NCBI GenBank assembly: GCA_014874415.1
Contig: JACWAI010000079.1
Coordinates: 1 to 39,100 of the forward strand
Length of the DNA stretch: 39,100 nt
Reading direction: 5' to 3'
Source: Nitrososphaerales archaeon
GTDB taxonomy: Archaea > Thermoproteota > Nitrososphaeria > Nitrososphaerales > Gagatemarchaeaceae
In this document: one piece after another, positions 22,703 to 28,729 of the stretch
Position numbering within the stretch: the first letter of the stretch is position 1
How the letters are laid out: each line of letters starts with the position of its first letter
Program-made: the position numbers and the translations under genes
The notes under the pieces: generated by a model
What the model was told of the DNA's origin: nothing
Database searches by the model: none
The model's input: the letters and a program-made list of their open reading frames with translations, nothing else

Positions 22703-23114
22703 TTATCCTCAACCCTGTCGGATTCACGACCCTGATGCCGAGCTCGTTGGCCCTTCCGAGGATGGTTTCCCTTTTCTTCGCCCCGACCGTCCTTCCTATC
22801 CTCGCGACGTCTGTCCCGGGGACCAGCGAGTCCAGGTCCTTCGCTCTGTGGACCAAGACCTCTCGGTGCCCGCTCGGATGCAGGCCCCTCGCCGCGACGG
22901 GACCCCTGTAGCCCACCCTCACGAGCGCCGGCCATCCCTTGTCCTGGCGCCTCATCTTGCTGTCCACTCCCTTGGGCTTCCGCCATTCCGGGTGAATCCT
23001 GACGTAGCGCCAGCTCTCCTGCCTGACGAAGGCCGGCCTGTTGTCGGAGACCTCCTTCCTCTTGGCGACCAGGGCCTTGAGTTTGTTCTCCTCGGACTCC
23101 TTCGGCTTCGACAT
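22686..23114 (-). CDS. rpl32e: Large ribosomal subunit protein eL32
   Basis: Archaeal/eukaryotic L32e. The family core appears as PAFVRQESWRYVRIHPEWRK, PKGVDSKMRRQDKGWPALV and VGYRGPVAARGLHPSGHREV, then NELGIRVVNP near the end. The N-terminal 25 residues are charged and variable, as in other archaea. The length is 142 residues with ATG at 23114. It is followed by the overlapping rpl19e. Confidence 0.95.
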   Translation of the reverse strand: MSKPKESEENKLKALVAKRKEVSDNRPAFVRQESWRYVRIHPEWRKPKGVDSKMRRQDKGWPALVRVGYRGPVAARGLHPSGHREVLVHRAKDLDSLVPGTDVARIGRTVGAKKRETILGRANELGIRVVNPTGLRIIESEK

Positions 23115-23118
23115 TGCT

Positions 23119-23664
23119 TTACGACCCCTGCTCCTTATGGTATATGTACAGCCCGTCGAGGAAAATCCTCTGGTCCTTCCGTTTGATCTTCGTTGCGAGC
23201 TCGATGTTTGCCGCCGTCTGGCCGACGTCTTCCAGGGACACCCCTTTCACGATCACGTCGTCCCCCTCCACCGTCACCTTGCAGTCCCCCAAGATTTCAG
23301 AGACCCTGGGCGACCTCTCTCCGACAAAGTTCTCAACCAGGACCTGCTTGCCCTTCGTCTTCACCGTTATCGGGAAGTGGGCATAGACCACCTTCACCCT
23401 GTAGGTGTATCCTTTGGTAACGCCTGTCACCATGTTGTTGATTATGCTCGTAACGGTGTTGATTATCACGTTGTCCTTCTTCTTCTTTGAGAAGGGGGAG
23501 ATGACGACCCTGTTTCCGTCCGCCGAGATGTTGACGTTTATCTTGTCGAACTCCTTCTTCGCTTCTCCCAGCTTCCCCCGGATCGAGAGCAGCCTCCCCT
23601 TCAATGACACCGAGACCCCTTCCGGCATCTCGATGGAGGTCTGCTGGACGGCCTCAGTAGACAT
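23119..23664 (-). CDS. rpl6: Large ribosomal subunit protein uL6
   Basis: L6 stabilises the GTPase-associated region of the 50S. The archaeal form has EMPEGVSVSLKGRLLSIRG, NNMVTGVTKGYTYRVKVVY and AHFPITV, then the second L6 domain with ENFVGERSPRVSEILGDCKV and IFLDGLYIYHKE at the end. It is 181 residues with ATG at 23664. The start overlaps the end of the LAGLIDADG ORF by 11 bases, copying the overlap that ORF has with rps8. Confidence 0.95.
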   Translation of the reverse strand: MSTEAVQQTSIEMPEGVSVSLKGRLLSIRGKLGEAKKEFDKINVNISADGNRVVISPFSKKKKDNVIINTVTSIINNMVTGVTKGYTYRVKVVYAHFPITVKTKGKQVLVENFVGERSPRVSEILGDCKVTVEGDDVIVKGVSLEDVGQTAANIELATKIKRKDQRIFLDGLYIYHKEQGS

Positions 23665-23665
23665 A
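23654..23665 (-). repeat. Junction repeat, downstream copy (endonuclease ORF / rpl6)
   Basis: TATGTCTACTGA holds both the rpl6 ATG and the stop of the LAGLIDADG ORF. It differs at two of 12 positions from TATGTCTTCTAA at 24150-24161, at the other end of the inserted ORF. Confidence 0.7.
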
Positions 23666-24160
23666 ATGCCCCTTCCTCCCTCTTCGCTTCTTGTCCCTTC
23701 TCGACTCGATCCAAGTCTGCAGGAACTCGTTCCTAAGTTCAGTAGCTGACATGTGTCTTGTGCGCAAGTAGAATTCGACTTGCCTCATTGTCTTCTTCGT
23801 CAAGAGGTAATCCTTGATATTCTCGACCACCTTGTCGATATCCTCCGTCCTCTGGATTTCAAGCCTAAAGTACGATTTCTTGCTGAATGAGGACTTGCTG
23901 GGCTTGATAATCCGAATTGTAGAGTAAATCCCGTGATCTAGAAGGAATTCGTGCAATGCCGCTAGAGGTTCTCTTTCCATCTGTAGGATGAGGATTTGTC
24001 TCACTATCCTGACGTAGTACGTCCCAGTTCTTGGATTGAGCTTGGAATCTATAGTGGCGTTCAACGAACCTTCAGTCTCAACCCATGCGGTGAAGACTTG
24101 CCAATTAACCAGGTTCGGTTTCAATGCCGTACTAGATTTGAATACTATTTTAGAAGACAT
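23654..24160 (-). CDS. Free-standing LAGLIDADG homing endonuclease-like protein inside the ribosomal operon
   Basis: The 168-residue product carries one LAGLIDADG-type motif at about residues 19-31 (NWQVFTAWVETEGSL), with acidic Glu in the catalytic position. Alternating strands and helices typical of the single-motif fold follow: ILILQMEREPLAALHEFLLD, YFRLEIQRTEDIDKVV, then LLTKKTMRQVEFYLRTR. Such proteins dimerise and cut long target sites. It sits between rps8 and rpl6, which are neighbours in other archaea, and overlaps each by 11 bases. Its base composition is visibly more AT-rich than the ribosomal genes, indicating recent acquisition. It is not fused to any gene and disrupts none. Nuclease activity is inferred from the motif only. 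Confidence 0.85.
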   Translation of the reverse strand: MSSKIVFKSSTALKPNLVNWQVFTAWVETEGSLNATIDSKLNPRTGTYYVRIVRQILILQMEREPLAALHEFLLDHGIYSTIRIIKPSKSSFSKKSYFRLEIQRTEDIDKVVENIKDYLLTKKTMRQVEFYLRTRHMSATELRNEFLQTWIESRRDKKRRGRKGHYVY

Positions 24161-24161
24161 A
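24150..24161 (-). repeat. Junction repeat, upstream copy (rps8 / endonuclease ORF)
   Basis: TATGTCTTCTAA holds the rps8 stop and the ATG of the LAGLIDADG ORF. It matches ten of 12 bases of the sequence at the ORF's other end (23654-23665), so the insertion looks flanked by a duplicated gene junction. Confidence 0.7.
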
Positions 24162-24542
24162 GCCCACCAGCCTCCCGCCTATCTTCTTCTCCTGCGCTTC
24201 CACGTGTGACATCACTCCCTGGGGGGTAGACACGATCAGCGTACCGACCCCGACGGCAGGGAGATACCTGTGCTCCCAGTCGACAAGCTTCAGTGACCTG
24301 ACGGGGAACCTTGGTGAGATGACCCCGCACTTGTTTATCCTGCCGAGGAGCTGTATCCTGAGCTTCCCCCCGACCCCGTCATCGATGTACTCGAACTCGC
24401 CGATGTACCTGCGCTTCTGCAGCACGCGGAGGACCTCGCTTGCCAGGTTGGACGCGGGTATCACCATGCACTCCTTCTTGTTCCTCATCTCCGCGTTCTG
24501 GAGGCTCGCGAACAGGTTGGCCAGGATGTTTGTGGCTGCCAT
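24150..24542 (-). CDS. rps8: Small ribosomal subunit protein uS8
   Basis: S8 binds the central domain of 16S rRNA. It has NILANLFASLQNAEMRNKKE, VLRVLQKRRYIGEFEYIDDG and the later GTLIVSTPQGVMSHVEA, ending LVGYVF in place of the common AYVW. The length is 130 residues with ATG at 24542. The C-terminal codons overlap the start of the LAGLIDADG ORF, but the protein is complete, so the insertion has not truncated it. Confidence 0.95.
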   Translation of the reverse strand: MAATNILANLFASLQNAEMRNKKECMVIPASNLASEVLRVLQKRRYIGEFEYIDDGVGGKLRIQLLGRINKCGVISPRFPVRSLKLVDWEHRYLPAVGVGTLIVSTPQGVMSHVEAQEKKIGGRLVGYVF

Positions 24543-24553
24543 CGAATTCTCCC

Positions 24554-24715
24554 CTAGTCGTACTTCCTGAAGCCGAGCTTCTCAGCGACTTCCCTGAAGC
24601 ATTGCCTGCACAGCACGAGGTCGTAGGACCTGATGACCGCCCCATACTGGCCGCACCGCTTGCAGTAGTGGGTCGACTTGCCGTACTTCCTTTCCTTTGG
24701 ATGGCGCTCTTTCAT
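24554..24715 (-). CDS. rps14: Small ribosomal subunit protein uS14, zinc-binding form
   Basis: A 53-residue S14 with the four-cysteine zinc site: [10 protein letters not shown] followed by [21 protein letters not shown]. The N-terminus [15 protein letters not shown] is typical of archaea. The ATG at 24715 overlaps the rpl5 stop (ATGA), and the gene ends 11 bases before rps8. It is short enough to be missed by automatic calling. Confidence 0.95.
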   Translation of the reverse strand: MKERHPKERKYGKSTHYCKRCGQYGAVIRSYDLVLCRQCFREVAEKLGFRKYD

Positions 24716-25239
24716 TGGACAGTCACCCCGAAGTTCTCATTGAAGTACTGGACCGCCTCTTCCCTGGAAACCAGGTGAGACTTCCCGACCCTGGAGGTCC
24801 TCCTGCCGCGCCGGGCGACGCTGAACCCGGGCCTCTCCAGCAGGATTGAGACGTTCATTCCGAGGATGCCGATGGCGGGGTCGTACCTGATCCCCGGGAC
24901 CTCGATGTGCTCTTTTATCCCGAAGGAGACCGAGCCCCTCGAGTCGAAGCACGACTCCTGGAGCTTCTTTTCCCTGGCGGCCAGCAGCTTTTCGATGAGC
25001 GGAGTGGTACCGTCCCCCCTGACAGTCACCACCACCCCTATGGGCTCCCCCTCGTGGATGCCGAAGTCCCTGATGGAGCGCTTGGCCTTGGTCTGCGTCG
25101 GGGTCTGCCCTGTGACCTGCTGCAAGACCTTCTTTCCCCTCTCGATCGCCTCGCCGGACTTGCCCAGGCCTATGTTGACAACGACCTTCCCGACCCTTAT
25201 CTTGCGCATCGGGTTCTGCTGCATGGCTGCCTGGCTCAT
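24712..25239 (-). CDS. rpl5: Large ribosomal subunit protein uL5
   Basis: L5 binds 5S rRNA and contacts P-site tRNA. The 175-residue product has [40 protein letters not shown] and [20 protein letters not shown], then [14 protein letters not shown]. The ATG at 25239 overlaps the rps4e stop in an ATGA arrangement; a longer upstream open frame is only a shadow of rps4e. It is followed by rps14 with the same kind of overlap. Confidence 0.95.
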   Translation of the reverse strand: MSQAAMQQNPMRKIRVGKVVVNIGLGKSGEAIERGKKVLQQVTGQTPTQTKAKRSIRDFGIHEGEPIGVVVTVRGDGTTPLIEKLLAAREKKLQESCFDSRGSVSFGIKEHIEVPGIRYDPAIGILGMNVSILLERPGFSVARRGRRTSRVGKSHLVSREEAVQYFNENFGVTVQ

Positions 25240-25964
25240 TGGGCCCCGGCTCCTACGGTGATCATGGGCGCGTCTGTGCCTACGGGGAAGACGAGCCTCG
25301 ATGGTATCTCGGCGACCCCGCTGGGGAGAGTGATCCTGACCATCTTCTCCCGGGAGATCGTCCCCTTCTTCACCTCGGCGATCTTGCCGAGCTGACCCGC
25401 CCTGTCCCCGGTGAGGACCAGGCCGAGGGACCCCTTCGCGAGCTTCGCCTGGCCGAGTACCTTCTGCGATGGAACCTCGATGAGCACCGCGTCCCCGAGG
25501 GAGAGGTTGATGGAGTCGTCGACCATTGATCGGCCGTCGTGGAGCCCGTACTGGAAGTGCCCCCCTTTCACTTTCGTCTTGGAGTGCACGCTGCACAGCT
25601 TCTTACCAGCCTCGTCGGGCCCCACCTTGGCGAGGGCGAGCCCCTTGGGGGAGGGCACGAGTCGGTAGTCCACCCCTTCGACCGGGACGCTGACCACGTT
25701 GAACAGGCCGACGGGGAACCGCGGTGTCTTCCTTTCAGTGCCGTCGACTTTCACCTTCCCCGAATTCATCATCATCTTTAGCTCCCTGGAGAGGCTGGCC
25801 ATGGAAGCCATGTCCCTGACGACGACACCGAGCGGATAGGAGGCGGCGATGGGGTAGGGCCCTGGGACGGGCTTGAATACGAACCTGTTGGACTTCCTCG
25901 AGATGTCCCAGCTGCGCGGAGCGGCCAGGCGCTTCATCTTGTTCCTCCCGCCCTTCTTGCCCAC
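25236..25964 (-). CDS. rps4e: Small ribosomal subunit protein eS4
   Basis: Archaeal/eukaryotic S4e, 242 residues. The N-terminus GKKGGRNKMKRLAAPRSWDI is diagnostic. It is followed by an S4-like RNA-binding region (GKVKVDGTERKTPRFPVGLF), the central domain (YRLVPSPKGLALAKV) and a C-terminal KOW motif (LVLTGDRAGQLGKIAEVKKG). The start is GTG at 25964, immediately after rpl24. It occupies its standard place between rpl24 and rpl5. Confidence 0.95.
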   Translation of the reverse strand: MGKKGGRNKMKRLAAPRSWDISRKSNRFVFKPVPGPYPIAASYPLGVVVRDMASMASLSRELKMMMNSGKVKVDGTERKTPRFPVGLFNVVSVPVEGVDYRLVPSPKGLALAKVGPDEAGKKLCSVHSKTKVKGGHFQYGLHDGRSMVDDSINLSLGDAVLIEVPSQKVLGQAKLAKGSLGLVLTGDRAGQLGKIAEVKKGTISREKMVRITLPSGVAEIPSRLVFPVGTDAPMITVGAGAQ

Positions 25965-26263
25965 TAGACGCTCCCCTCCAGCTTCTTCTTCCTGAGCTTG
26001 TCCTCGAGCACCAGCGTGGTTATGATGACGTTGGAGGAACGGATGGGCACAGCGGACGTCCCGCCCTTCTTCTTCTCCCGGGAGACCCCTTCCACCATCA
26101 CAGCCCCCTTGTCCGAGTCTACCTTCGTGACCTTACCCTCGATGTCCTTGAACTCCCCCCGGACGATTCTCACCGTGTCCCCGACGCGGGGACGCACGCC
26201 CCTTCTGTGGTGCCTTTCGCGGAGCTCGGTCGAAAGCTGGGACCCGAATTTCACATCATTCAC
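25964..26263 (-). CDS. rpl24: Large ribosomal subunit protein uL24
   Basis: L24 initiates 50S assembly. LSTELRERHHRRGVRPRVGD and TVRIVRGEFKDIEGKVTKVD, the KOW motif, identify it. At 99 residues it is shorter than many archaeal L24 proteins because the basic N-terminal extension is reduced. GTG at 26263 follows the rpl14 stop with no gap. Confidence 0.93.
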   Translation of the reverse strand: MNDVKFGSQLSTELRERHHRRGVRPRVGDTVRIVRGEFKDIEGKVTKVDSDKGAVMVEGVSREKKKGGTSAVPIRSSNVIITTLVLEDKLRKKKLEGSV

Positions 26264-26698
26264 CTATACTATGATGGAAGCCAGGTTGGCGATGCGCGGC
26301 CATTTTTCAGCGGCCTCGCTGGCGACGGGACCTTTGATGTCCGTCCCCTTCAGGTCCCCTTCGGGAGTTATGATGACTGCCGCGTTGTCCTCGAAGACGA
26401 TCCTCTGGCCGCTCACCCTCCGGACAGGGTACTTCTGCCTCACGATGACCGCCCCGAACACCGCCTTCTTCAGCTCCGGCGGGCCCTTCTTCACCACGCA
26501 GACGATCGAGTCCCCGACCGAGGCTGCCGGGACGCGGCTGAGCCTCCCCTTTGCCTTCGTCACCTGGACCACCCTGAGCGTCTTCGCCCCTGTGTTGTCG
26601 GCACAGTTGATGACCGCATAAAGCGGGATGGCCCGGGTGATGTAGTTCTTGAACTCCTCGACCCCTTTGGCCGATACAGCACGGGACTTCGTTGACAC
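26264..26698 (-). CDS. rpl14: Large ribosomal subunit protein uL14
   Basis: L14 lies at the 50S interface and binds initiation-factor-associated sites. Conserved parts are AVINCADNTGAKTLRVVQV, AASVGDSIVCVVKKGPPEL, AVIVRQKYPVRRVSGQRIVF and GPVASEAAEKWPRIANLAS. The length is 144 residues, with a GTG start at 26698 overlapping rps17 by one base. Confidence 0.95.
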   Translation of the reverse strand: MSTKSRAVSAKGVEEFKNYITRAIPLYAVINCADNTGAKTLRVVQVTKAKGRLSRVPAASVGDSIVCVVKKGPPELKKAVFGAVIVRQKYPVRRVSGQRIVFEDNAAVIITPEGDLKGTDIKGPVASEAAEKWPRIANLASIIV

Positions 26699-27024
26699 TA
26701 GGTTCCCCTCCTAGATTCCACCACGACGAAGGAGATGGTCTTCGAAAGCGGCCTGCACTCCCCCAGGGTGACAGAGTCCCCATCTCTCACTTCGATGCAG
26801 GGCGGGACGTGGGCGCTGACTCTGCTGCGGCGCCTCTCCCCCCTGTTGAACTTGGGCACCATGTGCAGGTACTCCATTTCGACCACCGCGAAGCTCTTCC
26901 CAGCTGTGGAGACCGCCCTCCCCGAAAGAAGCCTCCCCCTGACCTTGACGCCCCCGTGGAAGGGGCAGCGGTCGTCCTGGCACTTCTTCCTGGGCGCGGC
27001 CACTTCGAGCCCTGCCGCTGTCAT
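26698..27024 (-). CDS. rps17: Small ribosomal subunit protein uS17
   Basis: S17 of the 30S body. The archaeal form has a Cys-containing N-terminal part (KKCQDDRCPFHGGVKVRGR), then VVEMEYLHMVPKFNRGERR and HVPPCIEVRDGDSVTLGECR, and RPLSKTISFVVVE at the end. The length is 108 residues, and the ATG at 27024 overlaps the rnp1 stop. Confidence 0.94.
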   Translation of the reverse strand: MTAAGLEVAAPRKKCQDDRCPFHGGVKVRGRLLSGRAVSTAGKSFAVVEMEYLHMVPKFNRGERRRSRVSAHVPPCIEVRDGDSVTLGECRPLSKTISFVVVESRRGT

Positions 27025-27257
27025 GGCTTCTGCCTCCCGAGCCTGTCCTGAAGCCTCCCTGCGAGGTCAGACCCCAGGAGCACTTCTCCCGAATCGACAA
27101 GCATGAAAGACGCCCCTGCCTTCGGGATCCGGATTATCCTCCCGCCCGAATCGATCAGCAGGGTGTTCGCGGTGTCAAGCAGCGCAAGTCCAGCCCTCCC
27201 CGCCTTTGACGGGTCCGGAGAAGTGAGCACGGTCAGAGCCTTCCCTATGACGTTCAT
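27021..27257 (-). CDS. rnp1: Ribonuclease P protein component 1 (Rpp29/Pop4)
   Basis: Protein subunit of archaeal RNase P, which removes tRNA 5' leaders. The Sm-like barrel shows as GLALLDTANTLLIDSGGRII, RIPKAGASFML and VLLGSDLAGRLQDRLGRQK. At 78 residues it is shorter than most archaeal homologues, lacking part of the N-terminal helix region. Its position between rpl29 and rps17 is conserved in archaea and strongly supports the call. It is joined to both neighbours by ATGA overlaps. Confidence 0.88.
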   Translation of the reverse strand: MNVIGKALTVLTSPDPSKAGRAGLALLDTANTLLIDSGGRIIRIPKAGASFMLVDSGEVLLGSDLAGRLQDRLGRQKP

Positions 27258-27460
27258 TCGACGACCCCCTTCTCGTGCATCACCGTGAGCAACCGGGCGA
27301 TGTCCTTCCTGAGGCGACGGATGTTCCCAACGTCCTTCTTGACGACCCCCCTCTGGGCACCGCCGGCGAGCTTGGAGAGCTCCGACCTGAGGTCGAAGAG
27401 CGTCTGCCTAAGCTTGTCAGCGTCCTGCTTCCTCAGTTCCTTCGGTTTGAGCTGTGGCAT
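27254..27460 (-). CDS. rpl29: Large ribosomal subunit protein uL29
   Basis: L29 sits near the 50S exit tunnel. The 68-residue helical protein has QLKPKELRKQDADKLRQTLF, LRSELSKLAGGAQRG and NIRRLRKDIARLLTVMHEKG, the classic L29 pattern. ATG at 27460 lies 44 bases inside the end of rps3, an unusually long overlap for this pair. Confidence 0.94.
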   Translation of the reverse strand: MPQLKPKELRKQDADKLRQTLFDLRSELSKLAGGAQRGVVKKDVGNIRRLRKDIARLLTVMHEKGVVE

Positions 27461-28088
27461 CCTCTATTTTCTCCTCTTTGACGTCTTCCCTCAGCTGGAA
27501 GTCCGGGGGGAGCGCGTCCTTGAGCGCAATCTTGACCTTGATTCCGTAGAGGCCCAGCTTCATGAGGACGTCGGTGGTGGCCCCGCTCACCGACCTCTCC
27601 GCCGTATCTCCGCTCTTGGGGACTATGCCGGCCCTGTACTTCTCTCCGTGGGATCTGTCGCTCCTGAGCTTGCCGGCGACCGAAATCTCGACCCCGGCGG
27701 CTCCGGCGTTCATTATGTTGTTCACAGACCATTGGGCCGCCCTCCTGAAGGCCGTCCCCCGGGAAACGATCTGGGCTATCCTGGCCGCCATTATCCGCGC
27801 GTTGAGCTCGGGATTCTCCACCTCTGTGACCGCTATCTGGGCGTTGGGGAGGTTGAACTTCGCGGTGACCTTGTCTGTCAGGTCCTTTATCCCGGTGCCA
27901 CGCCTCCCGATGGCGAGGCCCGGCCTGGCGACGTACACCTTGAGGGTGGTCCCGACAGGGGACTTTTGAACCTCCAGGCCCCCGTAACCCGCGTCTCTGA
28001 GCTCTTTCTCGAAGAACTCGTCCAGGTCAGAGAAGGCGCGGCTGGTTATGAGAATCGACTTCACCGTCGTTCGCTGCTGGACAGACAT
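27417..28088 (-). CDS. rps3: Small ribosomal subunit protein uS3
   Basis: S3 lines the mRNA entry site. It has an N-terminal KH domain (VYVARPGLAIGRRGTGIKDL), then NPELNARIMAARIAQIVSRG, AWSVNNIMNAGAAGVEI-like WSVNNIMNAGAAGVEISVAG, and KYRAGIVPKSGDTAE. The final 25 residues (EKIEDATAQTEGTEEAGR) form a charged tail encoded in the 44 bases that overlap rpl29 and just before it. The length is 223 residues. It lies one base after rpl22. Confidence 0.95.
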   Translation of the reverse strand: MSVQQRTTVKSILITSRAFSDLDEFFEKELRDAGYGGLEVQKSPVGTTLKVYVARPGLAIGRRGTGIKDLTDKVTAKFNLPNAQIAVTEVENPELNARIMAARIAQIVSRGTAFRRAAQWSVNNIMNAGAAGVEISVAGKLRSDRSHGEKYRAGIVPKSGDTAERSVSGATTDVLMKLGLYGIKVKIALKDALPPDFQLREDVKEEKIEDATAQTEGTEEAGR

Positions 28089-28089
28089 G

Positions 28090-28551
28090 CTATACTTCCT
28101 TGCCTACGACTTCGATGTGGACCAGCTGGTGAAAGTTGGGGGAACTCCTGCCGAATGCCCTGGGGGTATAGTCCTTGGTCGTCTTCCCGGCGTACCCCGC
28201 GGCGTGGATTATGCGGACCCTGTCCGTGTCCAGCCCCTTGAACTCCGAGTTCCCCTCGAGGTTGTGAAGGACCTCCAGGTATGCCTTCGCCGCCCTTACC
28301 GGGTACGACCCCGTGGGGAATCCCTGGAGCTCGCTCCTGTGGCCCACCTTCAGCTTGTGCCTTCTGAAGGCGATTGGCATCTTCTTGGCTTCGACTTGCT
28401 CGAGCAGGTCGATTGCCTTCGGAAGCTGCATCCCCTTGATCGTGACCGCTATCTCTCGGGCAGCCTTCGGGGAGACGTTGACCTCCCTCCCGCTCGCCCT
28501 GACGTGCACCGAAGGGTCGAAACCCTCGAAACTGTAACCATAATGAGGCAC
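28090..28551 (-). CDS. rpl22: Large ribosomal subunit protein uL22
   Basis: L22 lines the 50S exit tunnel. It has VRASGREVNVSPKAAREIAV, QLPKAIDLLEQVEAKKMPIA, VGHRSELQGFPTGSYPVRAA and GRSSPNFHQLVHIEVV, the archaeal L22 pattern, in 153 residues. The GTG at 28551 is preceded by a GAGAGGG ribosome-binding sequence five bases away. It is the first gene of this cluster: the rpl3-rpl4-rpl23-rpl2-rps19 genes that usually precede it are not adjacent. Confidence 0.95.
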   Translation of the reverse strand: MPHYGYSFEGFDPSVHVRASGREVNVSPKAAREIAVTIKGMQLPKAIDLLEQVEAKKMPIAFRRHKLKVGHRSELQGFPTGSYPVRAAKAYLEVLHNLEGNSEFKGLDTDRVRIIHAAGYAGKTTKDYTPRAFGRSSPNFHQLVHIEVVGKEV

Positions 28552-28589
28552 TTTATCCCTCTCGTGAACCCGGCCGATTGTTGATGCGG

Positions 28590-28596
28590 TTATAAA
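28590..28596 (-). promoter_or_regulatory. TATA box of the rpl22 operon
   Basis: TTTATAA on the minus strand predicts a transcript start near 28567 and a leader of about 16 bases containing GAGAGGG. This promoter would drive the long ribosomal/secY operon. Confidence 0.65.
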
Positions 28597-28625
28597 GATG
28601 TCCTCGATGAAACAGGATTCAATCG

Positions 28626-28668
28626 GCTGAAAATCCAGGTTTGCGGCGAGGGCAATCCAGTTTTCAGC
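28626..28668. repeat. Inverted repeat in the rpl22/sdhA divergent region
   Basis: GCTGAAAA at 28626-28633 and TTTTCAGC at 28661-28668 are exact inverses 27 bases apart. AATCCAG is also repeated directly inside them (28632-28638 and 28654-28660). It lies just upstream of the sdhA TATA-like box, so an operator for sdh is possible but unproven. Confidence 0.35.
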
Positions 28669-28677
28669 GGGGCTCCG

Positions 28678-28728
28678 TTTTTAGGGAAAGGGCTAAGAAA
28701 ACATCGGCGAGCCCCCATCCGCGGGGGC
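28678..28728 (+). promoter_or_regulatory. sdhA promoter and leader hairpin
   Basis: TTTTTA at 28678-28682 is the best TATA-like element, predicting a start near 28706. The short leader holds GCCCCC (28711-28716) and GGGGGC (28723-28728), a six-pair all-GC hairpin with a six-base loop that ends one base before the sdhA ATG. It leaves no room for a free Shine-Dalgarno sequence. Confidence 0.45.
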
Positions 28729-28729
28729 C

